Assembly: GCA_016875335.1 (NCBI GenBank)
Contig: VGRO01000001.1
Coordinates: forward strand, 62,001-126,000
Direction: 5' to 3'
DNA length: 64,000 nucleotides
DNA from: Deltaproteobacteria bacterium
Lineage (GTDB): Bacteria; Myxococcota_A; UBA9042
The notes under the pieces were generated by a model, which made no database searches, was not told the DNA's origin, and saw only the letters and a list, made by a program, of their open reading frames with translations. The first letter of the stretch is position 1; each line of letters starts with the position of its first letter. Positions 32,869 to 41,339 of this stretch are shown here, piece after piece. The translations under genes were made by a program, and so were the position numbers.

Positions 32869-33834
32869 CTACGATCGCCCCTTGCCCAGCGGCGGATTGG
32901 CCAAGAAGCGCTGCAGGGACCACCAAGCACCAGCGGTCAGGGCGATCCACAGCACCAAGCCGCCAGCTGCCGCTACCGCATGGGTGTTCGGCGGCCGCGC
33001 CGGGTCGATCGGAAACGACAGCAGCACCCACGCCGCCGACATCGCATGGTGCAAGTCGAGCGCCCGCGCCGCCGACTCGCGGCCCCACGCGGCCTGCGCC
33101 ACCCACGACGCGGCGGTGCTGCCCAAGATGACGCCGCCAAATGCCAGCGGCGCCGAACTCGGGTTTCGCACGATGGCGCCCGCCGCCAAAGCGACCAGCG
33201 ACGCCATCGCTACGGCCGCCGCGGCCGACAGCGCCTGGCCCACCAGCAGGGCCAGCCACCACAGTGCGCCTGCCGCGCCCGGCAACGGGCACCCACCGGG
33301 CTGCAGCCCGTATTGCGACAGCAGCACGACGATGAGCAGCACCGCGGGAGCCAAGATCTGGCCCAGGCCACTCAGACACGCCGCGCCCCACCGCGCGAAT
33401 AGGTAGTGGGGCCGCAACACCGGCCGCGAAAAGTACAACAACAACGCACCTTCGTGGGCGTCGCGGGCGATCTGCGGTGCCACCTGGGTCGCAAGGCCGA
33501 CCAGCAGCAGCCCAGTGGTGATGAGACCATGATAGTGCAGCAGCGTCGCGACCCACTTGGCCTGATCAGCCACCGGCACGGCCAGGCCTTGGACATCGAA
33601 CTTGGCGCGCACGATCGCGACGGCGGCCATCACAAGCGCCGACAGCACAAAAAACACGGCGAAAATCTTGGACTTGGTGGTGCGCCACTGGTCGCGCGCG
33701 AAGACAAGCAACAGCATCCGCAGACGCTGGCTCTCGGCCACCCGCGCACCGGCGTGGCGCGCGTAACCGCCCGGCTCGAACACCACGGCGCCTTTTTGGC
33801 CCGGTGGCCGCGTGTTCAAGGTCGCCCCGTTCAC
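32869..33834 (-). CDS. ABC-2-type transporter permease (module 2)
   Basis: A 321-residue protein with six hydrophobic segments. It includes FARDQWRTTKSKIFAVFFVLSALVMAAV at the start and the cytoplasmic block ATQVAPQIARDAHEGALLLYFSRPV, an ABC-2 'IA-D...GALLLYLSRPL' pattern. GTG 33834 overlaps the upstream ATPase stop as GTGA. The alternating order ATPase-permease-ATPase-permease suggests two exporters, or one with heterodimeric permeases and ATPases. Confidence 0.8.
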   Translation of the reverse strand: MNGATLNTRPPGQKGAVVFEPGGYARHAGARVAESQRLRMLLLVFARDQWRTTKSKIFAVFFVLSALVMAAVAIVRAKFDVQGLAVPVADQAKWVATLLHYHGLITTGLLLVGLATQVAPQIARDAHEGALLLYFSRPVLRPHYLFARWGAACLSGLGQILAPAVLLIVVLLSQYGLQPGGCPLPGAAGALWWLALLVGQALSAAAAVAMASLVALAAGAIVRNPSSAPLAFGGVILGSTAASWVAQAAWGRESAARALDLHHAMSAAWVLLSFPIDPARPPNTHAVAAAGGLVLWIALTAGAWWSLQRFLANPPLGKGRS

Positions 33835-34826
33835 ATGGCCCCCTGTCGCTGTGCACCAGCTTGGCGGCGCAACGGATCGTCGATGCGCAGGTGGCGCACG
33901 AACGCCGAACCCATGTCCTCTTCGAGCGGACCGAAGGCCCGCACGCCTACGCCCGCGCCGACACACAGGCTCCACAGCATCGCAGCGGCGTCCGCCGGCG
34001 CCGAAACCACGACGCTGCGGCCCTCGACCTCGCACTCCAATCCCGCTGCGCGCACGGCGCTGGCCAAGTTTTGGGCGTCGCCGACCACGCGGATCTTCCA
34101 CCGCGATCCAGTGCCCGACTTGAACCCCGCGACCGTGCCGTTGTAGCCGACCTGGCCGCGAGACAGCAGCACGACGTGGTCACAGACCGCCTCGACATCG
34201 GGCAACACGTGCGTGCTCAACACCACGGCGACCCCGGCGGCGGCGATCTCGGCGACCAAGTCCAGCATCTGCTGGCGACCCTCGGGGTCGAGCCCGGCGG
34301 TCGGTTCGTCGAGGATCAACAGCTCGGGGCCGTGCGCCATCGCCATCGCCAGTCGCAGCCGTTGGCGCATGCCCAGCGAATACGACGCGCCGAGCCGATA
34401 GCGCGCGTCGGCCAAGCCGCACAGATCGAGGGCCTGGTGGGCCCGGCTGCGCGCGTCCGTCGCGGACAGGCCGCTGAGCTGCGCGGCGTGCACCACCTGT
34501 TCGATGCCGTTGAGCCCCGGAAAAAGGCTATCGTCTTCAGGCATGTAGCCCACGCGCGCCAGCACATCGAGGGTGTGGTCGGGCATGGCGCGACCGAGCA
34601 CGTCCACCGTGCCGCTGTCCGGGATTTCCAGGCCGAGCAGCAAGCGGAAAAGCGTGGACTTGCCCGCGCCATTGGGCCCGAGCAGACCGACCGCGCCCTT
34701 GGGCAGGTCTAGTTCAACGTCGCGCAGCGCGATCAACTCGTCGTAGGTCTTGGTCACGCCGCGCAACGCTGCCACCGGTTCGGTGGCGGGCGGCGGTGGG
34801 GCAGCATCGGCGGGCGGCGTCGGCAC
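33831..34826 (-). CDS. ABC transporter ATPase (module 2)
   Basis: A 331-residue protein from GTG 34826 (VPTPPADAAPPP). It has Walker A (GPNGAGKST), VGYMPEDDSLFPGLNGIEQV (Q-loop with E instead of Q), signature YSLGMRQRL and Walker B (LLILDEPTAGLD), then LSTHVLPDVEAVC. About 90 residues of C-terminal domain follow. It heads the two-module operon, with a 78-base divergent gap to the lipoprotein gene. Confidence 0.9.
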   Translation of the reverse strand: MPTPPADAAPPPPATEPVAALRGVTKTYDELIALRDVELDLPKGAVGLLGPNGAGKSTLFRLLLGLEIPDSGTVDVLGRAMPDHTLDVLARVGYMPEDDSLFPGLNGIEQVVHAAQLSGLSATDARSRAHQALDLCGLADARYRLGASYSLGMRQRLRLAMAMAHGPELLILDEPTAGLDPEGRQQMLDLVAEIAAAGVAVVLSTHVLPDVEAVCDHVVLLSRGQVGYNGTVAGFKSGTGSRWKIRVVGDAQNLASAVRAAGLECEVEGRSVVVSAPADAAAMLWSLCVGAGVGVRAFGPLEEDMGSAFVRHLRIDDPLRRQAGAQRQGAM

Positions 34827-34868
34827 GCGGCGATGGTGCCACTGGCCGGCGCAAAGCGGAAGGCCGGA

Positions 34869-34898
34869 TTGCCGGCGCGCCGCGCCCCTCGGTATCCT
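34869..34898 (+). promoter_or_regulatory. Candidate promoter for a leaderless mRNA
   Basis: TTGCCG (34869-34874), 18 bases, TATCCT (34893-34898), then six bases to the ATG at 34905. A normal start point 7 bases past the -10 box would be the A of that ATG. No ribosome binding site fits in the remaining space. Confidence 0.45.
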
Positions 34899-34904
34899 GG
34901 GCCC

Positions 34905-35678
34905 ATGAAGCCCCTCGCCCTGTCTGCCCTTGTCCTTGTCGTCGCCTGTGCAGAGGCGCCTGTGCCTGCGGCTGTCGATGCGGGCGCCGATGTGTTCGTC
35001 CCGCCTGGCTTCGGTCGATCTTGCGAACCAGCAACCGGCTGCGCCAAGGGTTTGCTCTGCCTGAAAAGCGACTATTCGGTCAAGCCGTTCTGCACGGCCC
35101 ACTGCCCGAGCGCCCAGGTCAAGGACTATTGCAAGCAGTCGGAGTTGGCCGGCGCCGCCGCCTTGTGCGTGCAGATGCCCAAGGAGTTCCAGGGACCCAA
35201 GGATCCGCTGTGCCTGCCCTTGTGCGGCAATCTCGCCGAGTGCCTCACCGCCAACCCCGACTGGGAGGTCTGCGCCAAGCCGAGCTACAAGAACCAGCTT
35301 CTTTTCAACGATTTGCCGACCAAGGCCTGCCAGAGTCCGAGCGCGCACGGCCAAATCCAGGTCGACCCGGTGCTGTGCGACTGGCAGGACAAGGCCGCCG
35401 CGCTGCCGCAGTTCGCCGAAGCCAAGCAGGCGTGCCTCGCCGTGTGCAAGAGCATCTTGAAATCATGCCAACTGTGGCCCAAGGGCAAGTCCGAAGACTG
35501 CTGCGGCTGGGCGTGCTTCCAATGGCTGACTCCGGGCGGCAAGCTCGACAACAAACGGCTGTCGGGCACGATCAAATGCCTCAACACCGCGTATGCGGCC
35601 TTCTTGGGCACACCCCAAGTCTGCACCGGCTGGAAAGAACAGTGCGGCGAACTGCCTGCCTGGGTGCAGGCGCCGTAG
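34905..35678 (+). CDS. Cysteine-rich lipoprotein of unknown function
   Basis: A 257-residue protein with a lipobox (LVLVVACAEAP, Cys 15). The mature part holds about 19 cysteines in repeated spacings: GRSCEPATGCAKGLLCLKSDY, FCTAHCPSA, CLPLCGNLAECL, ACLAVCKSILKSC, EDCCGWACFQW and VCTGWKEQCGEL. They suggest a disulfide-stabilised periplasmic or surface domain of the kind seen in many myxobacterial lipoproteins. No enzyme motif is visible. It may be translated from a leaderless message (see the promoter just upstream). Confidence 0.8.
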   Translation: MKPLALSALVLVVACAEAPVPAAVDAGADVFVPPGFGRSCEPATGCAKGLLCLKSDYSVKPFCTAHCPSAQVKDYCKQSELAGAAALCVQMPKEFQGPKDPLCLPLCGNLAECLTANPDWEVCAKPSYKNQLLFNDLPTKACQSPSAHGQIQVDPVLCDWQDKAAALPQFAEAKQACLAVCKSILKSCQLWPKGKSEDCCGWACFQWLTPGGKLDNKRLSGTIKCLNTAYAAFLGTPQVCTGWKEQCGELPAWVQAP

Positions 35679-35803
35679 TTCCGTGCGGGTGCGGCGAAAA
35701 ACTTGCGCAACGGACAGCGCAGTTACAATGGGACTGGGCACGAATCCGCGGCCGGTCTGCGCGTTGTGCCCGGCGTGCCACCATGGGCACCGAAGAGGCT
35801 GCG

Positions 35804-36424
35804 ATGTTCTCCACCCTGCGCACCTGGACCGCCGCGGCGGTTGTCCTGGCGCTGACCCTGGCCGCGCCCGCCCAGGCCGTCGAGGTCTACCTGAACGGTG
35901 TGCGCATCAGTTCGCTCAAGAACGCGGAATTGCTGCACTGCTCGGTCAAGTTCGACGTCAACGGCGACGTGCACATCCTGTCGCCCGGCTATCGCATCGA
36001 ACAGGGACCGGACGGTGGCCAAAAGGTCGCCGGCCAGAGCGACTACGAGAAAGCCAGGACGCCTCAAGCCAAGACCAAGATGCGCTATGTGCTTGCGTAC
36101 GAGCCCAACCCCAAGGTCAACTTCGCGTTCGAGGTGTGGGTCAACGGCAAGCTTTTCCAGAAGATTGGGCTGGAGTCCGCCAAGTTCACCATCGAACTGA
36201 CCCAGGACCTCACCGTCGGCGGCAACGTGGTGCGCATCGTCGCCAAGCCCGGCGATGCGCCTCCCGGCGGCAGCGAAGCCGACATCACGGCGTTGCGCAT
36301 CTATCGTGGCGAGGCGACCGGTGACGGCACCTTCCGTGCCAAGGCGCCCGCTGTGTGGGAACTGGTGCGATCGGCCATCGACCGCAACCCGCTCGACCGC
36401 TCGTACACGGTCTACGCTGAGTAG
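35804..36424 (+). CDS. Secreted protein of unknown function
   Basis: A 206-residue protein with a signal peptide (MFSTLRTWTAAAVVLALTLA, cleavage after AQA). The mature part is short on motifs: VEVYLNGVRISSLKNAELLHC, DVNGDVHILSPGYRIE, then a second half like a ligand-binding beta-sandwich (NFAFEVWVNGKLFQKIG, ELTQDLTVGGNVVRIVAKPGD). I recognise it as a type widely found as a hypothetical exported protein in Deltaproteobacteria, without a known role. AGAGG seven bases before ATG 35804 decides the start over ATG 35783. A TACAAT at 35724-35729 with a weak TTGCGC upstream may be its promoter. Confidence 0.75.
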   Translation: MFSTLRTWTAAAVVLALTLAAPAQAVEVYLNGVRISSLKNAELLHCSVKFDVNGDVHILSPGYRIEQGPDGGQKVAGQSDYEKARTPQAKTKMRYVLAYEPNPKVNFAFEVWVNGKLFQKIGLESAKFTIELTQDLTVGGNVVRIVAKPGDAPPGGSEADITALRIYRGEATGDGTFRAKAPAVWELVRSAIDRNPLDRSYTVYAE

Positions 36425-36433
36425 TCGGCCCGC

Positions 36434-37468
36434 GTGTCCACTGACCGCGGCCGTTTCGGAGCTGGCGACGGCCAGTTGCGCGATGCCGTGCGCGCCCGCG
36501 CAGTGGTCCTGCGCGCCATCCGTCAGTTCTTCGATCGCCGCGGGTTCCTGGAAGTCGATCCGCCCCAAGTCGCGACCAGCCCTGGCCTCGAGGTGCACCT
36601 CGACGCCATGCGGGTGGACCTGCGCGCCGGCATGGGCGGCCGGCCTGTGGTCCGGTACCTGACCACCAGCCCCGAATACTATTGCAAGCGCCTGCTTTCC
36701 GCGGGTTTCGAGCGCATCTATGCGTTGCAGCACGCCTTCCGCTCCGGCGAGTCGGGGGCGCACCACAACCCCGAGTTCATGATGCTGGAGTGGTACCGAG
36801 CGGGCGCGGGGTGGCGGCACATCGCGGCCGACGTGCGCGCTCTGCTCGGCCATTGCGCCAGCGCCCTGCGCGCGGCCGGGTTCGACGGCGCGTGCGGCGA
36901 GCGGTCGCGCTACGATCCGCAGCAGCCTTGGACGAGGCTCGGCGTCCGCGCGGCGCTGCGCCGTTGGGCCGGTTTCGACCCCATCGGCCCGCCAGACCGC
37001 GTCCTCGCGCGGGCGCGAAGGGCTGGCGTCGAGGTGCGCGCTGGCGACACGGTGGCCGATGTGCTGGTACAGGCGCTGGTAGAACGCGTCGAACCTCGCC
37101 TGCGCGACCTGCCGGTGGTCGTGTTGGCGCCTTGGCCCGCGGTGTTGGCCTCGCTGGCCCGCCCGGTGCCCGGGCGACCGGAGTTGGCCGAGCGATTCGA
37201 GGTCTATCTGCGCGGCGTGGAACTGGCGAACGGCTTTGGCGAACTTACCGATGCGGGCGAGCAGCGCCGGCGCTTCGAACAGGACCTCGCAGATCGGCAG
37301 CGCCTGGGCAAGCCCGCGTATCCCATGGACGAGCGCTTCCTTGCGGCGCTGGCCGACGGCATGCCGCCCGCCTCTGGGGTCGCCCTGGGCGTGGATCGGA
37401 TGCTGATGGCGCTACTAGGCCTGGGGAACGTCCGCGGCGTCATGGCCTTTCCGTTCGACCAGGCTTGA
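36434..37468 (+). CDS. epmA: Elongation factor P lysine lysyltransferase EpmA (GenX/PoxA)
   Basis: A 344-residue class II lysyl-tRNA-synthetase-like protein without the tRNA-anticodon-binding domain. Class II motif 1 is around AIRQFFDRRGFLEVDPP, motif 2 is IYALQHAFRSGESGAHHNPE followed by FMMLEWYRA, and motif 3 is SGVALGVDRMLMALLG. The lysine-pocket segment YLTTSPEYYCKRLL is typical of EpmA. EpmA attaches beta-lysine to EF-P, which helps ribosomes through polyproline. This proteome is full of Pro-runs (see the zinc-ribbon protein at 51479), so EF-P activity should matter. Neither efp nor epmB lies nearby. GTG 36434 starts it, 10 bases after the previous stop. Confidence 0.88.
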   Translation: MSTDRGRFGAGDGQLRDAVRARAVVLRAIRQFFDRRGFLEVDPPQVATSPGLEVHLDAMRVDLRAGMGGRPVVRYLTTSPEYYCKRLLSAGFERIYALQHAFRSGESGAHHNPEFMMLEWYRAGAGWRHIAADVRALLGHCASALRAAGFDGACGERSRYDPQQPWTRLGVRAALRRWAGFDPIGPPDRVLARARRAGVEVRAGDTVADVLVQALVERVEPRLRDLPVVVLAPWPAVLASLARPVPGRPELAERFEVYLRGVELANGFGELTDAGEQRRRFEQDLADRQRLGKPAYPMDERFLAALADGMPPASGVALGVDRMLMALLGLGNVRGVMAFPFDQA

Positions 37469-37475
37469 CGTGGGG

Positions 37476-37504
37476 TTGACCGTGGCGGCGCGCGGGCCTA
37501 CAAT
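37476..37504 (+). promoter_or_regulatory. Sigma-70-type promoter of rpsT
   Basis: TTGACC (37476-37481), a 17-base spacer and TACAAT (37499-37504): 5/6 matches in both boxes at the ideal spacing. It lies about 120 bases upstream of rpsT, leaving a leader of roughly 115 bases. S20 leaders are often sites of autogenous control, but I see no specific motif. Confidence 0.75.
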
Positions 37505-37627
37505 GCTCGGCCTTGCGCGGCGGCCCATGTGCAGTCGCCGCTGCCATTTTTGGCGAGATTTCAACGCAGTCCGAACTCCGCCGTGCGACCAAGCTGCCTT
37601 GCCGGCAGCCTGACCTCAGAGGATCCA

Positions 37628-37882
37628 GTGGCCAACCACACCAGCGCCCTCAAACGGGCCAAGCAGAACGAGAAAACCCGCGAGCGCAACCGCGCTGGCC
37701 GCGCCGCCAACCGCACCGCCGTGCGCAAGTTCGAGGCTGCCGTCGACAACGGTCAGGGCGCCGCGCAGCTTCCGGTCTTGATGGCGCAGCTGGCCGGCAG
37801 CGCGGCAAAGGGCACCATCCCCAAGAAGCGGGCCTCGCGCAAGATCGCGCGCATGGCCAAGCTGCTGTCGCACAACGCCTAG
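37628..37882 (+). CDS. rpsT: 30S ribosomal protein S20
   Basis: An 84-residue S20: ANHTSALKRAKQNEKTRERN at the N-terminus, then RTAVRKFEAAVDNG, LAGSAAKGTIPKKRASRKIARMAKLL. Size, basicity and the A-S-R-K-x-A-R-x-x-K-x-L end are standard. GTG 37628 with AGAGG upstream sets the start. Confidence 0.95.
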   Translation: MANHTSALKRAKQNEKTRERNRAGRAANRTAVRKFEAAVDNGQGAAQLPVLMAQLAGSAAKGTIPKKRASRKIARMAKLLSHNA

Positions 37883-38017
37883 CCGATCGCCGTTGCCCCG
37901 ACCGCTCGCAGGGCGGAGCGCGGACCCACGATTGCCGCGGCTGCTGCGTCTCGAACGGTTCGGCCCAATGGCGTGCGCGGCACCGCTTGCCGCGGTGGAA
38001 GCGCCAGCGAGGATGCC

Positions 38018-38773
38018 ATGGGTTTTCTCGACAGTGCGCCCCTCGGTGCCAACGCCGACGTGCTGCGGGCCAAGGTGCGCAAGGCGCCGGCCGGCTTGGA
38101 GATCGCCACCTATTGGCAGTCGGTCGCTCAGGCCACGACCGATCCGCAGCGGCGCTTGCTGAGCTACATGGTGGCGGCGCTGCTGGCCCGCGGCTGGATG
38201 CTGCCGGTCGACCGCGTCCTGGAGTCGGCGGCGGAGACGTTGGGCGAAGCGCCTGCGCAAGTCCAGGCCGAGTTTGACGCCCTGGTGGCGTTGGACCTCG
38301 TGACACTGGACGGCCCCAAGATCGCGACCTTGGCCGGGCTGCTGACGACACGCCCGGGTTCCCTGGTCTTCAAGTACGACTCCCAGCACGAAGTCGGGCT
38401 GGTGGGGCCGCTTGCGGCGCTGGCGGTGGGCCGGGCGCTGCAAAAGACCGGCGCAGTGCGCGCCAGTTGTGCCGAAGACAAGGCCATCAAGCTGACCTTG
38501 CAAGTGGACAAGGACGGCGTCGCCTCGCGCGATCCAGACGGCATCTGTGCGTTCCTGCCGGCCTGGAACGGCCAGCTTGTGCCTACGGAGGCGACGGCGG
38601 GCGGGGTGCTGTTGCGGGACGACGATGCGCTCGGCCGCTGGCAGGAATCGGCCGGCGAGCCAGATGGCATGCCGCTGACGTCGCTTTTCTTTCCCATGGC
38701 CGCTGCGGACCTCGCCGGCCAGGTGGGCGCAGCCTTGGAGTCGGTGCTCAACCACCTGCCCGACTTCGACTGA
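38018..38773 (+). CDS. Unknown soluble protein, possibly with a MerB-like fold
   Basis: A 251-residue protein from ATG 38018 (GAGG upstream). The N-terminal half is helical with a winged-helix look (AQVQAEFDALVALDLVTLDGPKIATL). The second half (GPLAALAVGRALQKTGAVRASC, then IKLTLQVDKDGV, and at the end DALGRWQ and MPLTSLFFPMAAADLAGQ) recalls the alkylmercury-lyase (MerB) fold: 'IG-..-V...C..-..I.L.V..-GV'. The MerB catalytic cysteines (Cys 96 and Cys 159 in the plasmid enzyme) are not present at the matching places, so if the fold is right it is not a mercury lyase. No signal peptide. It stands alone after rpsT. Confidence 0.5.
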   Translation: MGFLDSAPLGANADVLRAKVRKAPAGLEIATYWQSVAQATTDPQRRLLSYMVAALLARGWMLPVDRVLESAAETLGEAPAQVQAEFDALVALDLVTLDGPKIATLAGLLTTRPGSLVFKYDSQHEVGLVGPLAALAVGRALQKTGAVRASCAEDKAIKLTLQVDKDGVASRDPDGICAFLPAWNGQLVPTEATAGGVLLRDDDALGRWQESAGEPDGMPLTSLFFPMAAADLAGQVGAALESVLNHLPDFD

Positions 38774-38800
38774 CCGCGGCCTGCGCGACTTGCGCCAAGG

Positions 38801-40120
38801 TCAAAAGGCCGTGTCGAGCGTGACCACGCACAGGTGCTCTGTGGTCAGGGTCGCGTCGGCCGCGATCTTCTTGACCGACCGCATGCCCTCGCCTGGCTGG
38901 AAAAGGCCGTAAAGGACGTGCAGCGATGCGCCCTTCTGGAATTTCCACAGCAGGCGCACGTCCACTTCTTTGCCCAGGTCGGTCTCGGGTTGCTTGTCGC
39001 CCGCCGCCTTGAGCGCGTCGCCGGCCAGGGCATGGGTGGCGAACAGGTGGACGTCGAGACCCACCGACAGGCCCGCGGCCGGGCTCGCCGACAAGGTGAC
39101 GCCCATGTCGCGCAAGCCGCGTTGGAGCGTGTCCTTGCCGAAGGCCAGGAAGTAGTCCATCTCGCCGTACCAGCGGTGGTTGGTGCCGTAGTTCAGTTCG
39201 AAGGCATTTGGGGCGTTGCCGTCGCCCGAAAGGTCCTCGAAGAACAGGCCGACGGTCGGCGTGCCCGGCGCCGGCAAGCTGTACGCTGCACGCACGCCGA
39301 GCATGCTCGCCGAGATGTCTTTGTCGCCGAGATGGCCCAACTGCTGGTAGAACTCGGCCATGAACGACACATCGGCCACCTTGCCTTCGGCGAATAGCCC
39401 CTCGGTCAGCCGCAGTTCGTTGGCCGTCTTGACCGCCGTGTCGTTCTTGCGCGCCAACGACATCAGCGAGACCTTGGCGATCTTGCCCACCGCATACTTG
39501 CCGTGGACCCCGCCGAAGTACACGTCGCCGGCCCCGCCCGCAGGCACGTGGCCATCGCCGTCCACCGCGTCGCGTTCGGTGATGAGCGCCGCAAAGCCGC
39601 TGACGTCCCAGGCATCTTGGGCGTAGCGCAGGCGGGCCGCGTCGAAACGGCGGGCTCGCATGGTCCAGTCCAGGTTGCCGACGATGCGGTGCTGATCCAG
39701 GATGATCTCCTGCTTGCCCAGCTGCAGCGACAAGCCCTGCACGCCGAGCGGCACGAGCGCGTACGCTTCGTGGATGTCCATGCCGAGCGCGCCGTTGCTG
39801 AGGACCGGCTGGCCTGAGGCGTGGGTTTCTTCGCCCCAGACGCGCACGTCCTGGAAGCGCACGACGACCTTGGTGCCGCTGGTGTGCGCGGCGGCCATAC
39901 CGATGCGGGCGCGGTGCGAGAGCCACTCGCGGTCCGCGATGTCGTCGCCCACAAAGTTCTTGCCGCTGTCGAATTGTCCGCGCAGCTTGTATTGGCCGTC
40001 GAACGACAGCTTCCAGTCAGCGGACTCCAGGGTCGGGTGATCCTGCGAAAAGCCGGGCGTCGCCAGCGCGAGCAGGGTCAGTGCGCAGAAAAGGGGCAGG
40101 GAGCGTTTCGAGCGATTCAT
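38801..40120 (-). CDS. Outer-membrane beta-barrel, alginate-export family
   Basis: A 439-residue protein with a signal peptide (MNRSKRSLPLFCALTLLALA, cleavage near GFSQ). Many alternating strands ending in aromatics follow, and the chain ends in Phe (CVVTLDTAF), the barrel-assembly signal. Internal hallmarks of the alginate-export/porin family are FDGQYKLRGQFDSGKNF, EWLSHRARIGMAA, VVVRFQDVRVWGEE, IHEAYALV, LQLGKQEIILDQHRIVGNLDW and RRFDAARLRY. Substrate is unknown; alginate itself is unlikely to be indicated by this family alone. It is a single gene with 281 featureless bases upstream. Confidence 0.82.
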   Translation of the reverse strand: MNRSKRSLPLFCALTLLALATPGFSQDHPTLESADWKLSFDGQYKLRGQFDSGKNFVGDDIADREWLSHRARIGMAAAHTSGTKVVVRFQDVRVWGEETHASGQPVLSNGALGMDIHEAYALVPLGVQGLSLQLGKQEIILDQHRIVGNLDWTMRARRFDAARLRYAQDAWDVSGFAALITERDAVDGDGHVPAGGAGDVYFGGVHGKYAVGKIAKVSLMSLARKNDTAVKTANELRLTEGLFAEGKVADVSFMAEFYQQLGHLGDKDISASMLGVRAAYSLPAPGTPTVGLFFEDLSGDGNAPNAFELNYGTNHRWYGEMDYFLAFGKDTLQRGLRDMGVTLSASPAAGLSVGLDVHLFATHALAGDALKAAGDKQPETDLGKEVDVRLLWKFQKGASLHVLYGLFQPGEGMRSVKKIAADATLTTEHLCVVTLDTAF

Positions 40121-40401
40121 GGCATTGTCCTGAAAACCTGGCGGTTTCGAAGCAACCCGGTTCGCTCCAGGTGCAGCCACAGCATGCGCCCTTCGCGCCC
40201 AAACCGGCATGGCTCAATCGACAAAAACGTCGGTTGTGCGTCATGCTACGGTCACGACGGGCACATGTGTCGCGCCGCGCCGTGAATGTGCCGACTTGCA
40301 AAGGTGGCCGGCAAGCGCTGGCTGCGGCGTCAGTGATTGTCGGCGTGCGCGGGTGGCAATCGAACGCCCAATCCGCGGCGTCGCCCTGGTTTCGGCTCGG
40401 C

Positions 40402-41073
40402 TCAGCGATCCAGTGGCCGCGGTGGCGCGCCCATTTCGAGAACCGCCTGGGTGTCGCGGAACAGCACCATGGCGGCGTTGTCGTGCACGATCGATTCGAC
40501 GATCCCCAGCCCGTGGCTCTTGTGCAGCAGCACGTCGCCAGGTTTGTATTTGCGTGTGGCGTTGTAGGGCCGGCCGTCGCGCGCGCTCAACGTGGCCGTC
40601 AGGCGCTGCCAGCGCGCCCCAGGCGCGTCGCCTTGCGAGGCTGGGATGAGTCCGACGGCAGCGGCTTCGGCGGCTGCTCTTTCCTGTTCCGCGCGCGCGG
40701 CCTGCATCAGAGCTTGCGGGCCGACGATCGGCGGAACGAGGTCGGGATCGCGGCCCATCATCTCGCGAAACGCCCTGAGCGGCATGGCCAGGTCGCCACC
40801 CTCGCCTGCGCCCTTGGCCTTGCGCGACGCAAACGTGATGATCGAAGGCGCCGACTGGTCCTTGAGGCGCTTGCGCACCATGGTCTTGAGCTTCTTGACC
40901 TGGTTCTCGCGCAACTCGTCCATGCTCAGTTCCGGCCGCCATTGGAAGGTGTTGCGGCAGGTCCGGCAGGTGGCCGAGAACACCTCGCGGCCATCGGTGG
41001 CCGAGACGATCTGGTAGGTGTTCAGGCGGCAGCGCGGGCAGTATCCGTCCACAATGTCACCGATCTGGTGCAT
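40402..41073 (-). CDS. Zinc-ribbon protein with CarD-like C-terminal domain
   Basis: A 223-residue protein from ATG 41073. Residues 12-43 are a zinc ribbon (YCPRCRLNTYQIVSA ... CRTCRNTFQW). A charged helical middle follows (LKTMVRKRLKDQ, AARAEQERAAAEAAAVGLIP). A C-terminal beta-rich domain reads YKPGDVLLHKSHGLGIVESI and AMVLFRDTQAVLEM, resembling the CarD/RNA-polymerase-interacting Tudor-like domain. It may be a nucleic-acid or polymerase-associated regulator. It is divergent from dnaB with a 266-base gap. Confidence 0.6.
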   Translation of the reverse strand: MHQIGDIVDGYCPRCRLNTYQIVSATDGREVFSATCRTCRNTFQWRPELSMDELRENQVKKLKTMVRKRLKDQSAPSIITFASRKAKGAGEGGDLAMPLRAFREMMGRDPDLVPPIVGPQALMQAARAEQERAAAEAAAVGLIPASQGDAPGARWQRLTATLSARDGRPYNATRKYKPGDVLLHKSHGLGIVESIVHDNAAMVLFRDTQAVLEMGAPPRPLDR

Positions 41074-41339
41074 GGCATTCCTCGCCGCAGAGCGGGTGCG
41101 AGGCAACGCGCTCCTGGGTCGGGGCGCGCGCGAGTCGGGCTGTCGAGATCCGGCGGCGCGCGTCCGATGGGAGGTCGGAGCGACCGGCCAGTTGGGTGGC
41201 ATCTCGCCAACCCATTGTAATCCAAGGGGCATGCGGCGGGCGCGGGCTTTCGCCGCCCATCCACGCGTGCTAGACTGACAACATGCCCGCCGCTTTGCAA
41301 GGCCGACCGGCGCCGCCGCCCTGAACCACCGGAGTTTTC

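Noticed and set aside
40121..40401. Possible small gene in the gap between the barrel and zinc-ribbon genes
   Set aside because: Frames here have no start with a ribosome binding site and no recognisable sequence; I see nothing in this gap.
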